Shown here piece after piece: positions 45,707 through 53,919 of a stretch of 64,000 nucleotides of DNA. Each line of letters begins with the position of its first letter. The stretch's first letter is position 1. The stretch lies in the NCBI RefSeq assembly GCF_005876855.1, contig NZ_QLAE01000003.1, positions 153,232-217,231 on the forward strand. The letters are read 5' to 3'. The notes beneath the pieces are model-generated. The model was given only the letters and a program-made list of their open reading frames with translations, ran no database searches and was not told the DNA's origin. Position numbers and translations under genes: made by a program. The DNA is from Stutzerimonas nosocomialis. GTDB lineage: Bacteria > Pseudomonadota > Gammaproteobacteria > Pseudomonadales > Pseudomonadaceae.

Positions 45707-46902
45707 CCGCCTACCTGAACGCGCTGGGACTGATCTGCGCCCTTGGCTCGGGCAAGCGGGAGATCGCGGCGCGCCTGTTCGCCGGCGACGGCAGCGGCAT
45801 CGGGCCCTATCCGAGGGAGGTCGCCGGCCGACAGTTGCCGGTCGGCGCGGTCACCGCGGCGCTGCCGCCACTGCCGGACCACCTGGCCCGCTGCAACACG
45901 CGCAACAACCGGCTGCTGCTGGCCGCGGCGCTGGAAATCGAGGCGCCGATCCGTCTGGCCCTCGAGCGCTACGGCGCGGCGCGCATCGGTATCGTCCTCG
46001 GCACCAGCACCTCGGGCATCCAGGAGGCGAGCGACGGCATCGCGTCCTACTACCGCGACGGACAGCTGCCCACCCATTACCGCTATGCCCAGCAGGAACT
46101 CGCCGCGCCGGCGAGCTTTCTCGAAGACTGGCTGGGCCTGGCCGGCCCCAGCTACTGCATCTCCACGGCCTGCACTTCGGGCGCGCGGGCCCTGCAGAGC
46201 GCCCGGCGCCTGCTGGCCATGGGAATCTGCGATGCCGTGCTGTGCGGCGGTGTCGACTCGCTGTGCGACCTGACGCTGCAGGGCTTCAGCGCGCTGGAGG
46301 CCACCTCCGGCACCGGCTGCAACCCGTTCTCGGCGAACCGCGACGGGATCGCCATCGGCGAAGCCGCGGCGCTGTTCCTGATGACCCGCGAGCGCGGCGA
46401 CGACCACGGGATCGCCTTGCTGGGCGCTGGCGCGAGCTCCGACGCCCACCACATCTCGGCGCCCGATCCGTCCGGCCAGGGCGCGGTGCAGGCCATGCGC
46501 AGCGCGCTGGTCGATGCCGGCTGCGACGCGCGGCGGATCAGCTACCTGAACCTGCATGGCACCGCGACGGCCCACAACGATGCGATGGAAAGCGTGGCCG
46601 TCGCGCAGCTCTTTCCAGACGGTGTCGCCTGCTCGTCGACCAAGCCGATGACCGGCCACACCCTCGGCGCGGCCGGTGCCCTGGAAGCCGCGTTCTGCTG
46701 GCTGGCACTCTCCGAGTTCAATACCGACCGGCGCCTGCCGCCTCATCTTTGGGACGGTCAGGCCGATAGCCAGCTGCCGCCACTGAAGCTGGTCGTCCCT
46801 GGCGAGGCCATGGCACCGGCAACCGGGCGGCCCTGCACGATGAGCAACTCCTTCGCCTTCGGCGGTAACAACATCAGCCTGATTATCGGAGAGGCCCCGT
46901 GA
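45703..46902 (+). CDS. Beta-ketoacyl synthase 1
   Basis: A 399-residue FabF-like ketosynthase with an intact catalytic triad: Cys157 (ISTACTSGA), His285 (NLHGTATAHND) and His319 (MTGHTLGAAGA). It should catalyse chain extension with malonyl-ACP; the truncated ketosynthase at the start of the operon is its likely partner. Overlaps the lipoprotein gene by four bases. Confidence 0.93.
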   Translation: MTAYLNALGLICALGSGKREIAARLFAGDGSGIGPYPREVAGRQLPVGAVTAALPPLPDHLARCNTRNNRLLLAAALEIEAPIRLALERYGAARIGIVLGTSTSGIQEASDGIASYYRDGQLPTHYRYAQQELAAPASFLEDWLGLAGPSYCISTACTSGARALQSARRLLAMGICDAVLCGGVDSLCDLTLQGFSALEATSGTGCNPFSANRDGIAIGEAAALFLMTRERGDDHGIALLGAGASSDAHHISAPDPSGQGAVQAMRSALVDAGCDARRISYLNLHGTATAHNDAMESVAVAQLFPDGVACSSTKPMTGHTLGAAGALEAAFCWLALSEFNTDRRLPPHLWDGQADSQLPPLKLVVPGEAMAPATGRPCTMSNSFAFGGNNISLIIGEAP

Positions 46903-47354
46903 TCGCCTGGCCCATTGCCGAACTGCTGCCCCACGCCGGCGACATGATCCTGCTCGACGCGGTCGAATCCTTCGACCAGGAGAGCGTCCGCACCCGGCTG
47001 CAGGTCCGGCCCGGTGGGCTGTTCAGCGACACCGACGGCGGCCTGCCCGCCTGGGTGGGCGTCGAGATCATGGCCCAGAGCGTGGCGGCCTTCGCCGGCT
47101 GCCAGGCGCGTCAGGCCGGCCTGCCGGTCGAGCTGGGCTTTCTGCTCGGCACCCGCAGCTATCAGTGCAACGTCGCGGCCTTCCCTGCGGGCGTCGAGCT
47201 GCGGATCGAGGCGCGCCAATCGCTGCGGGACGACAATGGCATGGGCGTGTTCGAATGCCGCCTCGACGGTCCCGGCATCCTCGCCGAAGCCCGCCTCAAC
47301 GTGTTCCGGCCTCCCGCTGTGGAGGCGTACCTTCAAGAGTCTTCAGATGAGTGA
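46899..47354 (+). CDS. Hotdog 3-hydroxyacyl-ACP dehydratase (ApeP-like)
   Basis: A 151-residue FabZ/FabA-like protein: LLPHAGDMILLDAV, then AWVGVEIMAQSVAAFAG with the catalytic Glu. It should dehydrate the 3-hydroxyacyl chains to produce the conjugated polyene. The start is GTG at 46899 inside the previous stop (GTGA). A second, fused dehydratase domain is present in the ligase protein. Confidence 0.9.
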   Translation: MIAWPIAELLPHAGDMILLDAVESFDQESVRTRLQVRPGGLFSDTDGGLPAWVGVEIMAQSVAAFAGCQARQAGLPVELGFLLGTRSYQCNVAAFPAGVELRIEARQSLRDDNGMGVFECRLDGPGILAEARLNVFRPPAVEAYLQESSDE

Positions 47355-48075
47355 ATCCATTCTGGTCACCGGCTCCAGCCGGGGCATCGGCCGCGCCATC
47401 GCCGTGCGCCTGGCGCGTGCCGGCCATGACCTCGTGCTGCACTGCCGTTCGCGCCTGGACGAGGCACTGGCCGTCCAGCAGGAGATCCAGGCGCTGGGCC
47501 GCAGCGCCCGCGTGCTGCAATTCGACGTCGCCGACCGGGCCGCCTGCCGCGAACGGCTGGAAGCGGACATGGACGCCCACGGTGCCTACTACGGGGTGGT
47601 CTGCAACGCCGGCCTGACCCGCGACGGCGCCTTTCCGGCGCTGACCGACAACGACTGGGACGAGGTGCTGCGCACCAACCTCGACGGCTTCTACAACGTC
47701 CTGCAACCGGTGACCATGCCGATGATCCGCCGCCGCAAGCCGGGCCGCATCGTCTGCATCACCTCGGTGTCCGGGCTGATCGGCAACCGCGGCCAGGTCA
47801 ACTACAGCGCCTCCAAGGCCGGCGTGATCGGCGCGGCGAAAGCCCTGGCGATCGAGCTGGGCAAGCGCCGCATCACCGTCAACTGCGTCGCGCCCGGCCT
47901 GATCGATACCGACATGCTCGACGACACCCTGCCCCTGGAGGAGCTGCTGAAGATGATTCCCGCCCAGCGCATGGGAACCCCGGAGGAAGTCGCGGGCGCG
48001 GTCAATTTCCTGATGTCCGAGGAAGCCGCCTACATCACCCGCCAGGTGCTGGCAGTCAATGGCGGGCTGTGCTGA
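47347..48075 (+). CDS. 3-oxoacyl-ACP reductase, FabG-like
   Basis: A 242-residue short-chain dehydrogenase: cofactor motif GSSRGIGRAI, catalytic Ser in ITSVSGLIGN and YSASK. NADPH preference is expected from SR in the first loop. It reduces the ketoacyl chain in each polyene cycle. Starts eight bases inside the dehydratase gene. Confidence 0.94.
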   Translation: MSESILVTGSSRGIGRAIAVRLARAGHDLVLHCRSRLDEALAVQQEIQALGRSARVLQFDVADRAACRERLEADMDAHGAYYGVVCNAGLTRDGAFPALTDNDWDEVLRTNLDGFYNVLQPVTMPMIRRRKPGRIVCITSVSGLIGNRGQVNYSASKAGVIGAAKALAIELGKRRITVNCVAPGLIDTDMLDDTLPLEELLKMIPAQRMGTPEEVAGAVNFLMSEEAAYITRQVLAVNGGLC

Positions 48076-49307
48076 TGGCCTGCAAACGCGTCGTCGTCAC
48101 CGGCATGGCCGGCATCACCTCGCTGGGCCAGGACTGGCCCAGCATCGAAGCCCGTTTCAACGCCAATCGCAGCGGCATCCGCCGCATGGACGAATGGGAT
48201 CGCTTCAGCGAACTCAACACCCGGCTCGCCGGCCCGGTCGATGATTTCGCCGTGCCGAATCACTGGACCCGCAAGCAGTTGCGCAGCATGGGGCGGGTGT
48301 CGCGCCTGTCGGTCCGCGCGGCCGAGCAGGCGCTGGCCGACGCCGGCCTGCTGGGCGACGCCCTCATTCGCGACGGACGCATGGGCGTGGCCTGCGGCTC
48401 GTCCACCGGCAGCACCGACGAGATCAAGGCGTTCGGCAACATGCTGCTCAACTCGGTCGCCGACGGTCTCAACGCCAACTCCTACATCCGCATGATGCCG
48501 CACACCACGGCCGCCAATATCAGCATCTTCTTCGGCCTCACCGGCCGGGTGATCCCCACCTCCAGCGCCTGCACCAGCGGCAGCCAGGGCATCGGCTACG
48601 CCTACGAGGCGATCAGGTTCGGCCGCCTGCCGATGATGCTCGCCGGTGGCGCCGAAGAGCTCTGCGCCACCGAAGCGATGGTGTTCGATGCGCTCTACGC
48701 CACCAGCCTGAAGAATGATGCACCGCACACCAGCCCCAGGCCCTACGACAGCGATCGCGACGGCCTGGTGATTGGCGAGGGCGCCGGCATGCTGGTCCTG
48801 GAAGAACTTGAGCACGCACTGGCGCGCGGCGCGAAGATCCACGCCGAACTGGTCGGCTTCGGCAGCAACGCCGACGGTCAGCACGCGACCAAGCCCGAGC
48901 AGGCTACCATGCGTCGCGCCATGGAGCTGGCCCTGGAAGACGCCGAGCTGCCGGCCGCGGCCATCGGTTACGTCAACGGCCACGGCACGGCCACCGAACA
49001 GGGCGATATCGCCGAGAGCCACGCGACCCATTCGCTGTTCGGCGCGCGGATGCCGATCAGCTCGCAGAAGAGTTTCCTCGGCCATACGCTCGGAGCCTGC
49101 GGCGCCCTGGAGTCCTGGTTCAGCATCGAGATGATGAACCGCGACCGCTATATCCACACCCTGAACCTCGAACGGATCGACCCGCGCTGCGCCGAACTCG
49201 ACTACCTGATGGACGCGCCCCGGGCGATGCAGCATGAGTACGTGATGAACAACAACTTCGCCTTCGGCGGCATCAACACGTCGTTGATCTTCCGCCGCTG
49301 GCCCTGA
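48075..49307 (+). CDS. Beta-ketoacyl synthase 2
   Basis: A 410-residue FabF-like ketosynthase with Cys166 (SSACTSGSQG), His303 (NGHGTATEQGD) and His337 (FLGHTLGACG). The ATG at 48075 overlaps the previous stop as TGATG; two codons further upstream a GTG is less likely. Two complete ketosynthases plus one truncated factor match the standard set of aryl-polyene pathways. Confidence 0.94.
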   Translation: MACKRVVVTGMAGITSLGQDWPSIEARFNANRSGIRRMDEWDRFSELNTRLAGPVDDFAVPNHWTRKQLRSMGRVSRLSVRAAEQALADAGLLGDALIRDGRMGVACGSSTGSTDEIKAFGNMLLNSVADGLNANSYIRMMPHTTAANISIFFGLTGRVIPTSSACTSGSQGIGYAYEAIRFGRLPMMLAGGAEELCATEAMVFDALYATSLKNDAPHTSPRPYDSDRDGLVIGEGAGMLVLEELEHALARGAKIHAELVGFGSNADGQHATKPEQATMRRAMELALEDAELPAAAIGYVNGHGTATEQGDIAESHATHSLFGARMPISSQKSFLGHTLGACGALESWFSIEMMNRDRYIHTLNLERIDPRCAELDYLMDAPRAMQHEYVMNNNFAFGGINTSLIFRRWP

Positions 49308-49329
49308 ACACCCACACCGGAGCAAAGGA

Positions 49330-50136
49330 ATGTCCCTTTATCGCACCCTGCTGTTGCCGCTGCTGCTCGCCGCCCTGGTCGGCTGCACCAGCCATCGCGT
49401 CTACAACGCCGAAGAGCGTTTTCCCGAGAGCCTGAACCTGACCCAGCAGCAGATGCAGCGGGCCATCGTCACGGCGCTCACCGACCGGCAATGGAAGGTC
49501 CAGTCCGTTGAGCCGGCCCTGATCAAGGCGGCCATTACCGTTCGCGGCCGTCATCACGCCGAGGTCGACATTCCCTATTCGGCCACGGCCTTCCAGATCC
49601 AGCTGCGCAGCAGCTGGGGTCTGAACGAGAAGAACGGCAAGATCCACCGCAACTACAACCGCTGGGTGAACCGGCTGCGCGACAACATCCTCAGGGAGCT
49701 GGACATCGACCCGATCACCGAGTCGGTGGACAACCTGGGCATCATCGCGCAGGCCAGCGGTAACGGCGACGCCGTGCTGATGGATTTCCAGCAGGGCGTA
49801 CAACGCGGCCTGGACAGCGGCCTGCTCGATGGCAGCGTCAGGTTCTTCCTGGCGGGACAGCCGATCGACGGCGAGGTGCGCACCCTGCGCAGCGTGACCA
49901 GCAACCGCAAGACCAACGCCTCGAACAAGAGCGACGAGGAGGCCTGCAGCTGGGTCCTGCAGTCGGTGCTGGCCAGCCTGCAGAATACGGCCAAGCAGGC
50001 CGGCGCCAATGCTGTGGTGAACATCGTCAGCTACTACAAGCGCAACGCCTACCAGGACCCCGCCCGCTACGAATGCCATGCCGGCATGGCGATCGCGGGC
50101 GTGGCGCTGCGTGGGCAGCTGGCCATGATCGAGTAA
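49330..50136 (+). CDS. Two-part lipoprotein closing the aryl-polyene operon
   Basis: A 268-residue lipoprotein with lipobox LVGC (Cys at residue 19). Residues 20-130 look like a small folded domain seen in Pseudomonas lipoproteins (HAEVDIPYSATAFQIQL). Residues 185-268 resemble the protein misannotated as an excinuclease ATPase subunit in many aryl-polyene clusters (KTNASNKSDEEACSWVL, GANAVVNIVSYYKRNAY). I do not know a function. It lies 22 bases after the ketosynthase with AGCAAAGGA upstream, so it belongs to the operon. Confidence 0.75.
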   Translation: MSLYRTLLLPLLLAALVGCTSHRVYNAEERFPESLNLTQQQMQRAIVTALTDRQWKVQSVEPALIKAAITVRGRHHAEVDIPYSATAFQIQLRSSWGLNEKNGKIHRNYNRWVNRLRDNILRELDIDPITESVDNLGIIAQASGNGDAVLMDFQQGVQRGLDSGLLDGSVRFFLAGQPIDGEVRTLRSVTSNRKTNASNKSDEEACSWVLQSVLASLQNTAKQAGANAVVNIVSYYKRNAYQDPARYECHAGMAIAGVALRGQLAMIE

Positions 50137-50149
50137 CGACACAGGCAGC

Positions 50150-50176
50150 GGCGCGCCGAAGCCAGGTCGGCGCGCC
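50150..50176 (+). terminator. Hairpin after the aryl-polyene operon
   Basis: GGCGCGCCGA (50150-50159) pairs perfectly with TCGGCGCGCC (50167-50176) over a seven-base loop, starting 14 bases after the lipoprotein stop. No T-run follows. Confidence 0.6.
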
Positions 50177-50235
50177 GGAACGAACACGCTGGGGGGCGAG
50201 TCAACCGAACATCATCCATCCGCCGAGGAGCGCCC

Positions 50236-50532
50236 ATGTTCGGTTTATCGAAGTCGCACAAGTTCGAGGTGAACTACATCTTTCGCAACGACCCGCGCGT
50301 TCAAATCATCGAGTCGGAGCAGGACAGCTTTTCCCAGGCCGACGCGATCCGTCACCTGATCGAACTGCACAACGCCGATGCGGAAAACAACCTGGCGATG
50401 CCCGAACCCGGCGCGGACGAGGCCGAGCTGACGAAGCAGGCCGAGGTTCTGGGCATCAGCGACATCCGCGTCACCCGATTGGTCCACGAGCACGAGAAAG
50501 GCACCAGCCCGGGCCATTATCAACAGCCCTGA
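50236..50532 (+). CDS. Small conserved-looking protein beside hemE
   Basis: A 98-residue soluble protein starting MFGLSKSHKFEVNYIFRNDP after GAGGAG. No domain recognised; it is acidic and predicted mainly helical. It converges with hemE and I recall a similar small gene beside hemE in other pseudomonads, so it appears to be backbone rather than part of the pigment operon. Confidence 0.7.
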   Translation: MFGLSKSHKFEVNYIFRNDPRVQIIESEQDSFSQADAIRHLIELHNADAENNLAMPEPGADEAELTKQAEVLGISDIRVTRLVHEHEKGTSPGHYQQP

Positions 50533-50537
50533 ATGAA

Positions 50538-50559
50538 GAAGGCCGCGTAAGCGGCCTTC
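50538..50559. terminator. Bidirectional terminator between the small gene and hemE
   Basis: GAAGGCCGC (50538-50546) and GCGGCCTTC (50551-50559) form a perfect nine-base stem with a GTAA loop, between the two convergent stop codons. On the minus strand it is followed by a T-rich TTCATTC. Confidence 0.8.
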
Positions 50560-50563
50560 CGTG

Positions 50564-51631
50564 TCACTGATGGTATTGCGCGGACAGCTCGTGCACCGCC
50601 TCGATGAAGGCCCCGGCATGGGCCGGATCGACCTCCGGGGTGATGCCGTGTCCGAGGTTGAACACGTGCCCGCTCCCCTGGCCGTACGAGGCGAGGATTC
50701 GCGCCACTTCGGCGCGGATGGCCGAGGGCTTGGCGTAGAGCACGGTCGGGTCCATGTTGCCCTGTAGCGCAACGCGCTCACCCACCCGCCGACGGGCCTG
50801 GCCGATGTCGCAGGTCCAGTCCAGGCCGAGCGCGTCGGCGCCGGCATCGGCGATGTTCTCCAGCCACAGGCCGCCGTTCTTCGTGAACAGAATCACCGGC
50901 ACCTTGCGTCCGTCATGCTCGCGAATCAGTCCGGCGACGATCTTGCGCATGTAGGCCAGGGAGAATTCCAGATAGGCCGCCGAGGACAGGTTCCCGCCCC
51001 AGGTATCGAAGATCTGCACGGCCTGCGCGCCGGCCTTGATCTGGCCGTTCAGGTAGGCCGTCACCGACTGGGCCAACTTGTCGAGCAGCGCGTGCATGGC
51101 CTGCGGGTTGTCATAGAGCATGGCCTTGGACTTGCGGAAGTCCTTCGACGAGCCGCCTTCGACCATATAGGTGGCGAGCGTCCAGGGGCTGCCGGAAAAA
51201 CCGATCAGCGGGACCCGCCCGTTGAGCTCGCGGCGGATGGTGCGTACCGCGTCCATCACGTAGCCCAGATCCTTGTCCGGATCGGGCACCGGCAGCGCCT
51301 CGATGTCGGCGGCCGACTCGACGGTCTTCCTGAAGCGCGGGCCCTCGCCGGTCTCGAAGTACAAGCCCAGGCCCATGGCGTCCGGCACGGTCAGGATGTC
51401 GGAGAAGAGAATCGCCGCGTCCAGCGGATAGCGATCCAGAGGCTGGAGGGTGACCTCGCACGCCATCTCCGGATTCATGCACAGCCCCATGAAGTCCCCG
51501 GCGCGCGCCCGGCTGGCCCGGTATTCGGGCAGGTAGCGGCCAGCCTGGCGCATCATCCACACGGGCGTGACGTCGACGGGCTGCTTGAGCAGGGCGCGCA
51601 GAAAGCGGTCGTTCTTCAGGGTGGAGGTCAT
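50564..51631 (-). CDS. hemE: Uroporphyrinogen decarboxylase
   Basis: HemE decarboxylates the four acetate chains of uroporphyrinogen III to give coproporphyrinogen III in heme synthesis. The 355-residue protein has the diagnostic [16 protein letters not shown] and the [25 protein letters not shown] and [12 protein letters not shown] motifs. The ATG at 51631 gives [20 protein letters not shown], the conserved start; 17 upstream codons lack homology. Backbone gene; in other pseudomonads I recall it directly next to gltD, while here the cyn cluster separates them. Confidence 0.97.
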   Translation of the reverse strand: MTSTLKNDRFLRALLKQPVDVTPVWMMRQAGRYLPEYRASRARAGDFMGLCMNPEMACEVTLQPLDRYPLDAAILFSDILTVPDAMGLGLYFETGEGPRFRKTVESAADIEALPVPDPDKDLGYVMDAVRTIRRELNGRVPLIGFSGSPWTLATYMVEGGSSKDFRKSKAMLYDNPQAMHALLDKLAQSVTAYLNGQIKAGAQAVQIFDTWGGNLSSAAYLEFSLAYMRKIVAGLIREHDGRKVPVILFTKNGGLWLENIADAGADALGLDWTCDIGQARRRVGERVALQGNMDPTVLYAKPSAIRAEVARILASYGQGSGHVFNLGHGITPEVDPAHAGAFIEAVHELSAQYHQ

Positions 51632-51681
51632 GACGGGTTCCAGCAGAAAAAGTGCCGCGCATTGTCGCAAAGCACAAAACA

Positions 51682-51707
51682 AAAGGCACGGCGAGCGCCG
51701 TGCCTTT
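51682..51707 (-). terminator. Terminator of the cyn operon
   Basis: AAAGGCACGGCG (51682-51693) pairs perfectly with CGCCGTGCCTTT (51696-51707). Read on the minus strand it follows cynS by 30 bases and is trailed by a T-rich run (TGTTTTGTGC). Confidence 0.85.
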
Positions 51708-51736
51708 CGTCCCTCGCGACGATATGCCGCGACGAT

Positions 51737-52177
51737 TCACCAGCTGCGATAGGGCAGGAACTTGCCGTTGAGCACGATCTGCACGCGGTCGCCCTTGGGG
51801 TCGGCGACGCGGGAAATGTCCATGCTGAAGTCGATGGCACTCATGATGCCGTCACCGAATTCCTCGTGGATCAGCTCCTTGATGGTCTCACCGTAGACGC
51901 TGATCATCTCGTAGAAACGATAGATCAGCGGGTCGGTGGGGATGGCCTTGTCCCAGTGCTTGTGCGGAAAAGCCTGCAGCGCGGTGGAGACCTCCTCCGG
52001 CAATTCGAGCATCTCGCACAGGGCGTCGGCCTGCGCCGTGGGCATGCTGTTCATGCCCAGGCAGGCGGATGTCGTCCACACCGGCGACATGCCGATGCCC
52101 TGGCCGAGCGCGGCCCAGTCCAGGCCCAGGCGCTCCTTGGCGGCGGCGATGGTAGTGCGCATCTGTTGCTTATCCAT
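51737..52177 (-). CDS. cynS: Cyanase (cyanate hydratase)
   Basis: CynS converts cyanate and bicarbonate to ammonia and two CO2. The 146-residue protein has the N-terminal helical DNA-binding-like domain and the C-terminal catalytic domain with Arg87 and Glu90 (YRFYEMISVYGE) and Ser113 (GDGIMSAIDFSMD), the equivalents of E. coli Arg96, Glu99 and Ser122. It starts eight bases inside cynD. Last gene of the operon. Confidence 0.97.
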   Translation of the reverse strand: MDKQQMRTTIAAAKERLGLDWAALGQGIGMSPVWTTSACLGMNSMPTAQADALCEMLELPEEVSTALQAFPHKHWDKAIPTDPLIYRFYEMISVYGETIKELIHEEFGDGIMSAIDFSMDISRVADPKGDRVQIVLNGKFLPYRSW

Positions 52178-53078
52178 GGTGAAACTCCTTCACGGGGGTC
52201 AGAGGTACTACCCTGGCGGCAGGTGCCGGCTCGTCCAGGGCAGGGTTGATGTCGGGCGGGAAGCCTTGCTCGTCGGCTACGGTGCGGTCGCGCAGTTCGT
52301 GCGAGCGGTTCACCAGAAAGTCCACGAGGTGATTGCGAATGCGGTAGTACGCCGGGTGGTGAATCACCTGGTCGCGCTGGCGCGGCCGTGGCAGGTCGAT
52401 GCGCACCGATTCGGCAATTCGTGCCTGCGGGCCATTGGTCATCAGCAGGATGCGGTCGGAGAGCAGTATCGCCTCGTCGACGTCATGGGTGATCATGAAC
52501 ACCGTCTGCTTGGTGGCGCTCCAGATCTTGATCAGCTCGTCCTGGATCACCCCTCGGGTCAGCGCATCCAGCGCACCGAAGGGTTCATCGAGCAGGAGTA
52601 ACTGCGGCTGGGTAGCGAAAGCGCGGGCGATGCTCACACGCTGGCGCATGCCACCGGACAGCTGCGCCGGCTTGCGCGCCTCGGAGCCGCCCAGGCCGAC
52701 CATTTCCAGGTACTTGCGGCTGTGCGCGCGGCGCTGCTCCTTCGTCCAACCGGGAAAACGCGCACGCACGCCGAACTCGACGTTCTCCAGCGCGCTGAGC
52801 CAGGGCAGCAGGCTGTAGTTCTGGAACACCACGCCGCGTTCGAGGCTCGGACCGGCGACTTCCTTGCCGGCCATTTCCAGCGTGCCTTCGCTGAAGCTGT
52901 CGAGACCGGCCAGGGCATTGAGGATGGTCGACTTGCCGCAGCCGGAGTGGCCGATGATGCAGACGAATTCGCCCTGGTCGAGGCCGAAGCTGACGTCTTC
53001 GAAGACCGTCAGCGGGTCGCTTCCGGGTTGCGGAAAGCGTTTGGCCAGGCGGCGCGCATCGAGAAAATAACGGGACAT
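52170..53078 (-). CDS. cynD: Cyanate (nitrate-type) ABC importer ATPase
   Basis: A 302-residue ATPase of the NrtD/TauB/SsuB group: Walker A GHSGCGKST, signature LSGGMRQRVSIARAF, Walker B LLLLDEPFGALD, H-loop ITHDVDEA. A C-terminal extension of about 40 residues is Pro-rich. The ATG at 53078 has AGGAG upstream. By order and content this matches the cynFABDS cluster described in P. pseudoalcaligenes, so cyanate is the likely substrate; nitrate or nitrite remain possible by family. Confidence 0.9.
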   Translation of the reverse strand: MSRYFLDARRLAKRFPQPGSDPLTVFEDVSFGLDQGEFVCIIGHSGCGKSTILNALAGLDSFSEGTLEMAGKEVAGPSLERGVVFQNYSLLPWLSALENVEFGVRARFPGWTKEQRRAHSRKYLEMVGLGGSEARKPAQLSGGMRQRVSIARAFATQPQLLLLDEPFGALDALTRGVIQDELIKIWSATKQTVFMITHDVDEAILLSDRILLMTNGPQARIAESVRIDLPRPRQRDQVIHHPAYYRIRNHLVDFLVNRSHELRDRTVADEQGFPPDINPALDEPAPAARVVPLTPVKEFHHG

Positions 53079-53082
53079 GGCA

Positions 53083-53919
53083 TCACTCCTGATAGCTGAC
53101 GAGACGGGCAACGCTGCCCAGCAGAAGGTCGAGCAGCATGCCGACCACACCGATCATCAGGATCGAGAAGATCACGCTGGCCAGGTTCAGGTTGTTCCAC
53201 TCGTTCCACACGTAGTAACCAATGCCCGTGCCGCCGACGAGCATCTCGGCGGCGACGATCACCAGCCAGGCGATGCCGACCGAGATGCGCATGCCGGTAA
53301 GGATGGTCGGCATGGCCGCGGGCAGGATCACGCTGAACGCCGTGCGCAGCGGGCTCAGCTCATGGGTGCGGGCGACGTTGATCCAGTCACGGCGCACGCC
53401 CGCCACACCGAAGGCGGTATTGAGCAGCATCGGCCACACCGAGCAGATGAAGATCACGAAGATCGCCGAGGTCTGCGAATCCTTGATCACGAACAGCGCC
53501 AGCGGCATCCAGGCCAGCGGCGAGATCGGCCGCAGAATCTGGATGAAGGGGTTGAGCGCGCGGTACATCAGCGGCGACATGCCGATGACGAAGCCAACCG
53601 GGATAGCCACCAGCGCCGCCAGCAGATAGCCGGTCAGCACCCGGTACAGCGAATGCGCGAGCTGAATGCCGATGCCCTTGTCATTCGGTCCGTTGTCATA
53701 GAACGGCTGGCTCAGCTCGGCGTAGGCATGCGCCAGCACCACCGAGGGCGGCGGCACTCGGGCCTCCTGCTCGGCCTCGCCCATGAGCAGGGCGTATTCG
53801 TCATCGGCACTGACTGCCGTGCTGGCCGGTACCCGGCAGAGCACCTCCCAGACCACCAGCAGGAGGACTAGCAGCAGGACGGAAAGGATGGCCGCACGCA
53901 AGGAAATGGACGCCTTCAT
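53083..53919 (-). CDS. cynB: Cyanate (nitrate-type) ABC importer permease
   Basis: A 278-residue NrtB/TauC-type permease: hydrophobic N-terminus (ILSVLLLVLLLVVWEVL), a longer periplasmic loop, and the EAA loop INVARTHELSPLRTAFSVIL. The ATG overlaps the cynA stop as TGATG, with GGAGG upstream. Forms the channel with itself as a homodimer. Confidence 0.9.
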   Translation of the reverse strand: MKASISLRAAILSVLLLVLLLVVWEVLCRVPASTAVSADDEYALLMGEAEQEARVPPPSVVLAHAYAELSQPFYDNGPNDKGIGIQLAHSLYRVLTGYLLAALVAIPVGFVIGMSPLMYRALNPFIQILRPISPLAWMPLALFVIKDSQTSAIFVIFICSVWPMLLNTAFGVAGVRRDWINVARTHELSPLRTAFSVILPAAMPTILTGMRISVGIAWLVIVAAEMLVGGTGIGYYVWNEWNNLNLASVIFSILMIGVVGMLLDLLLGSVARLVSYQE

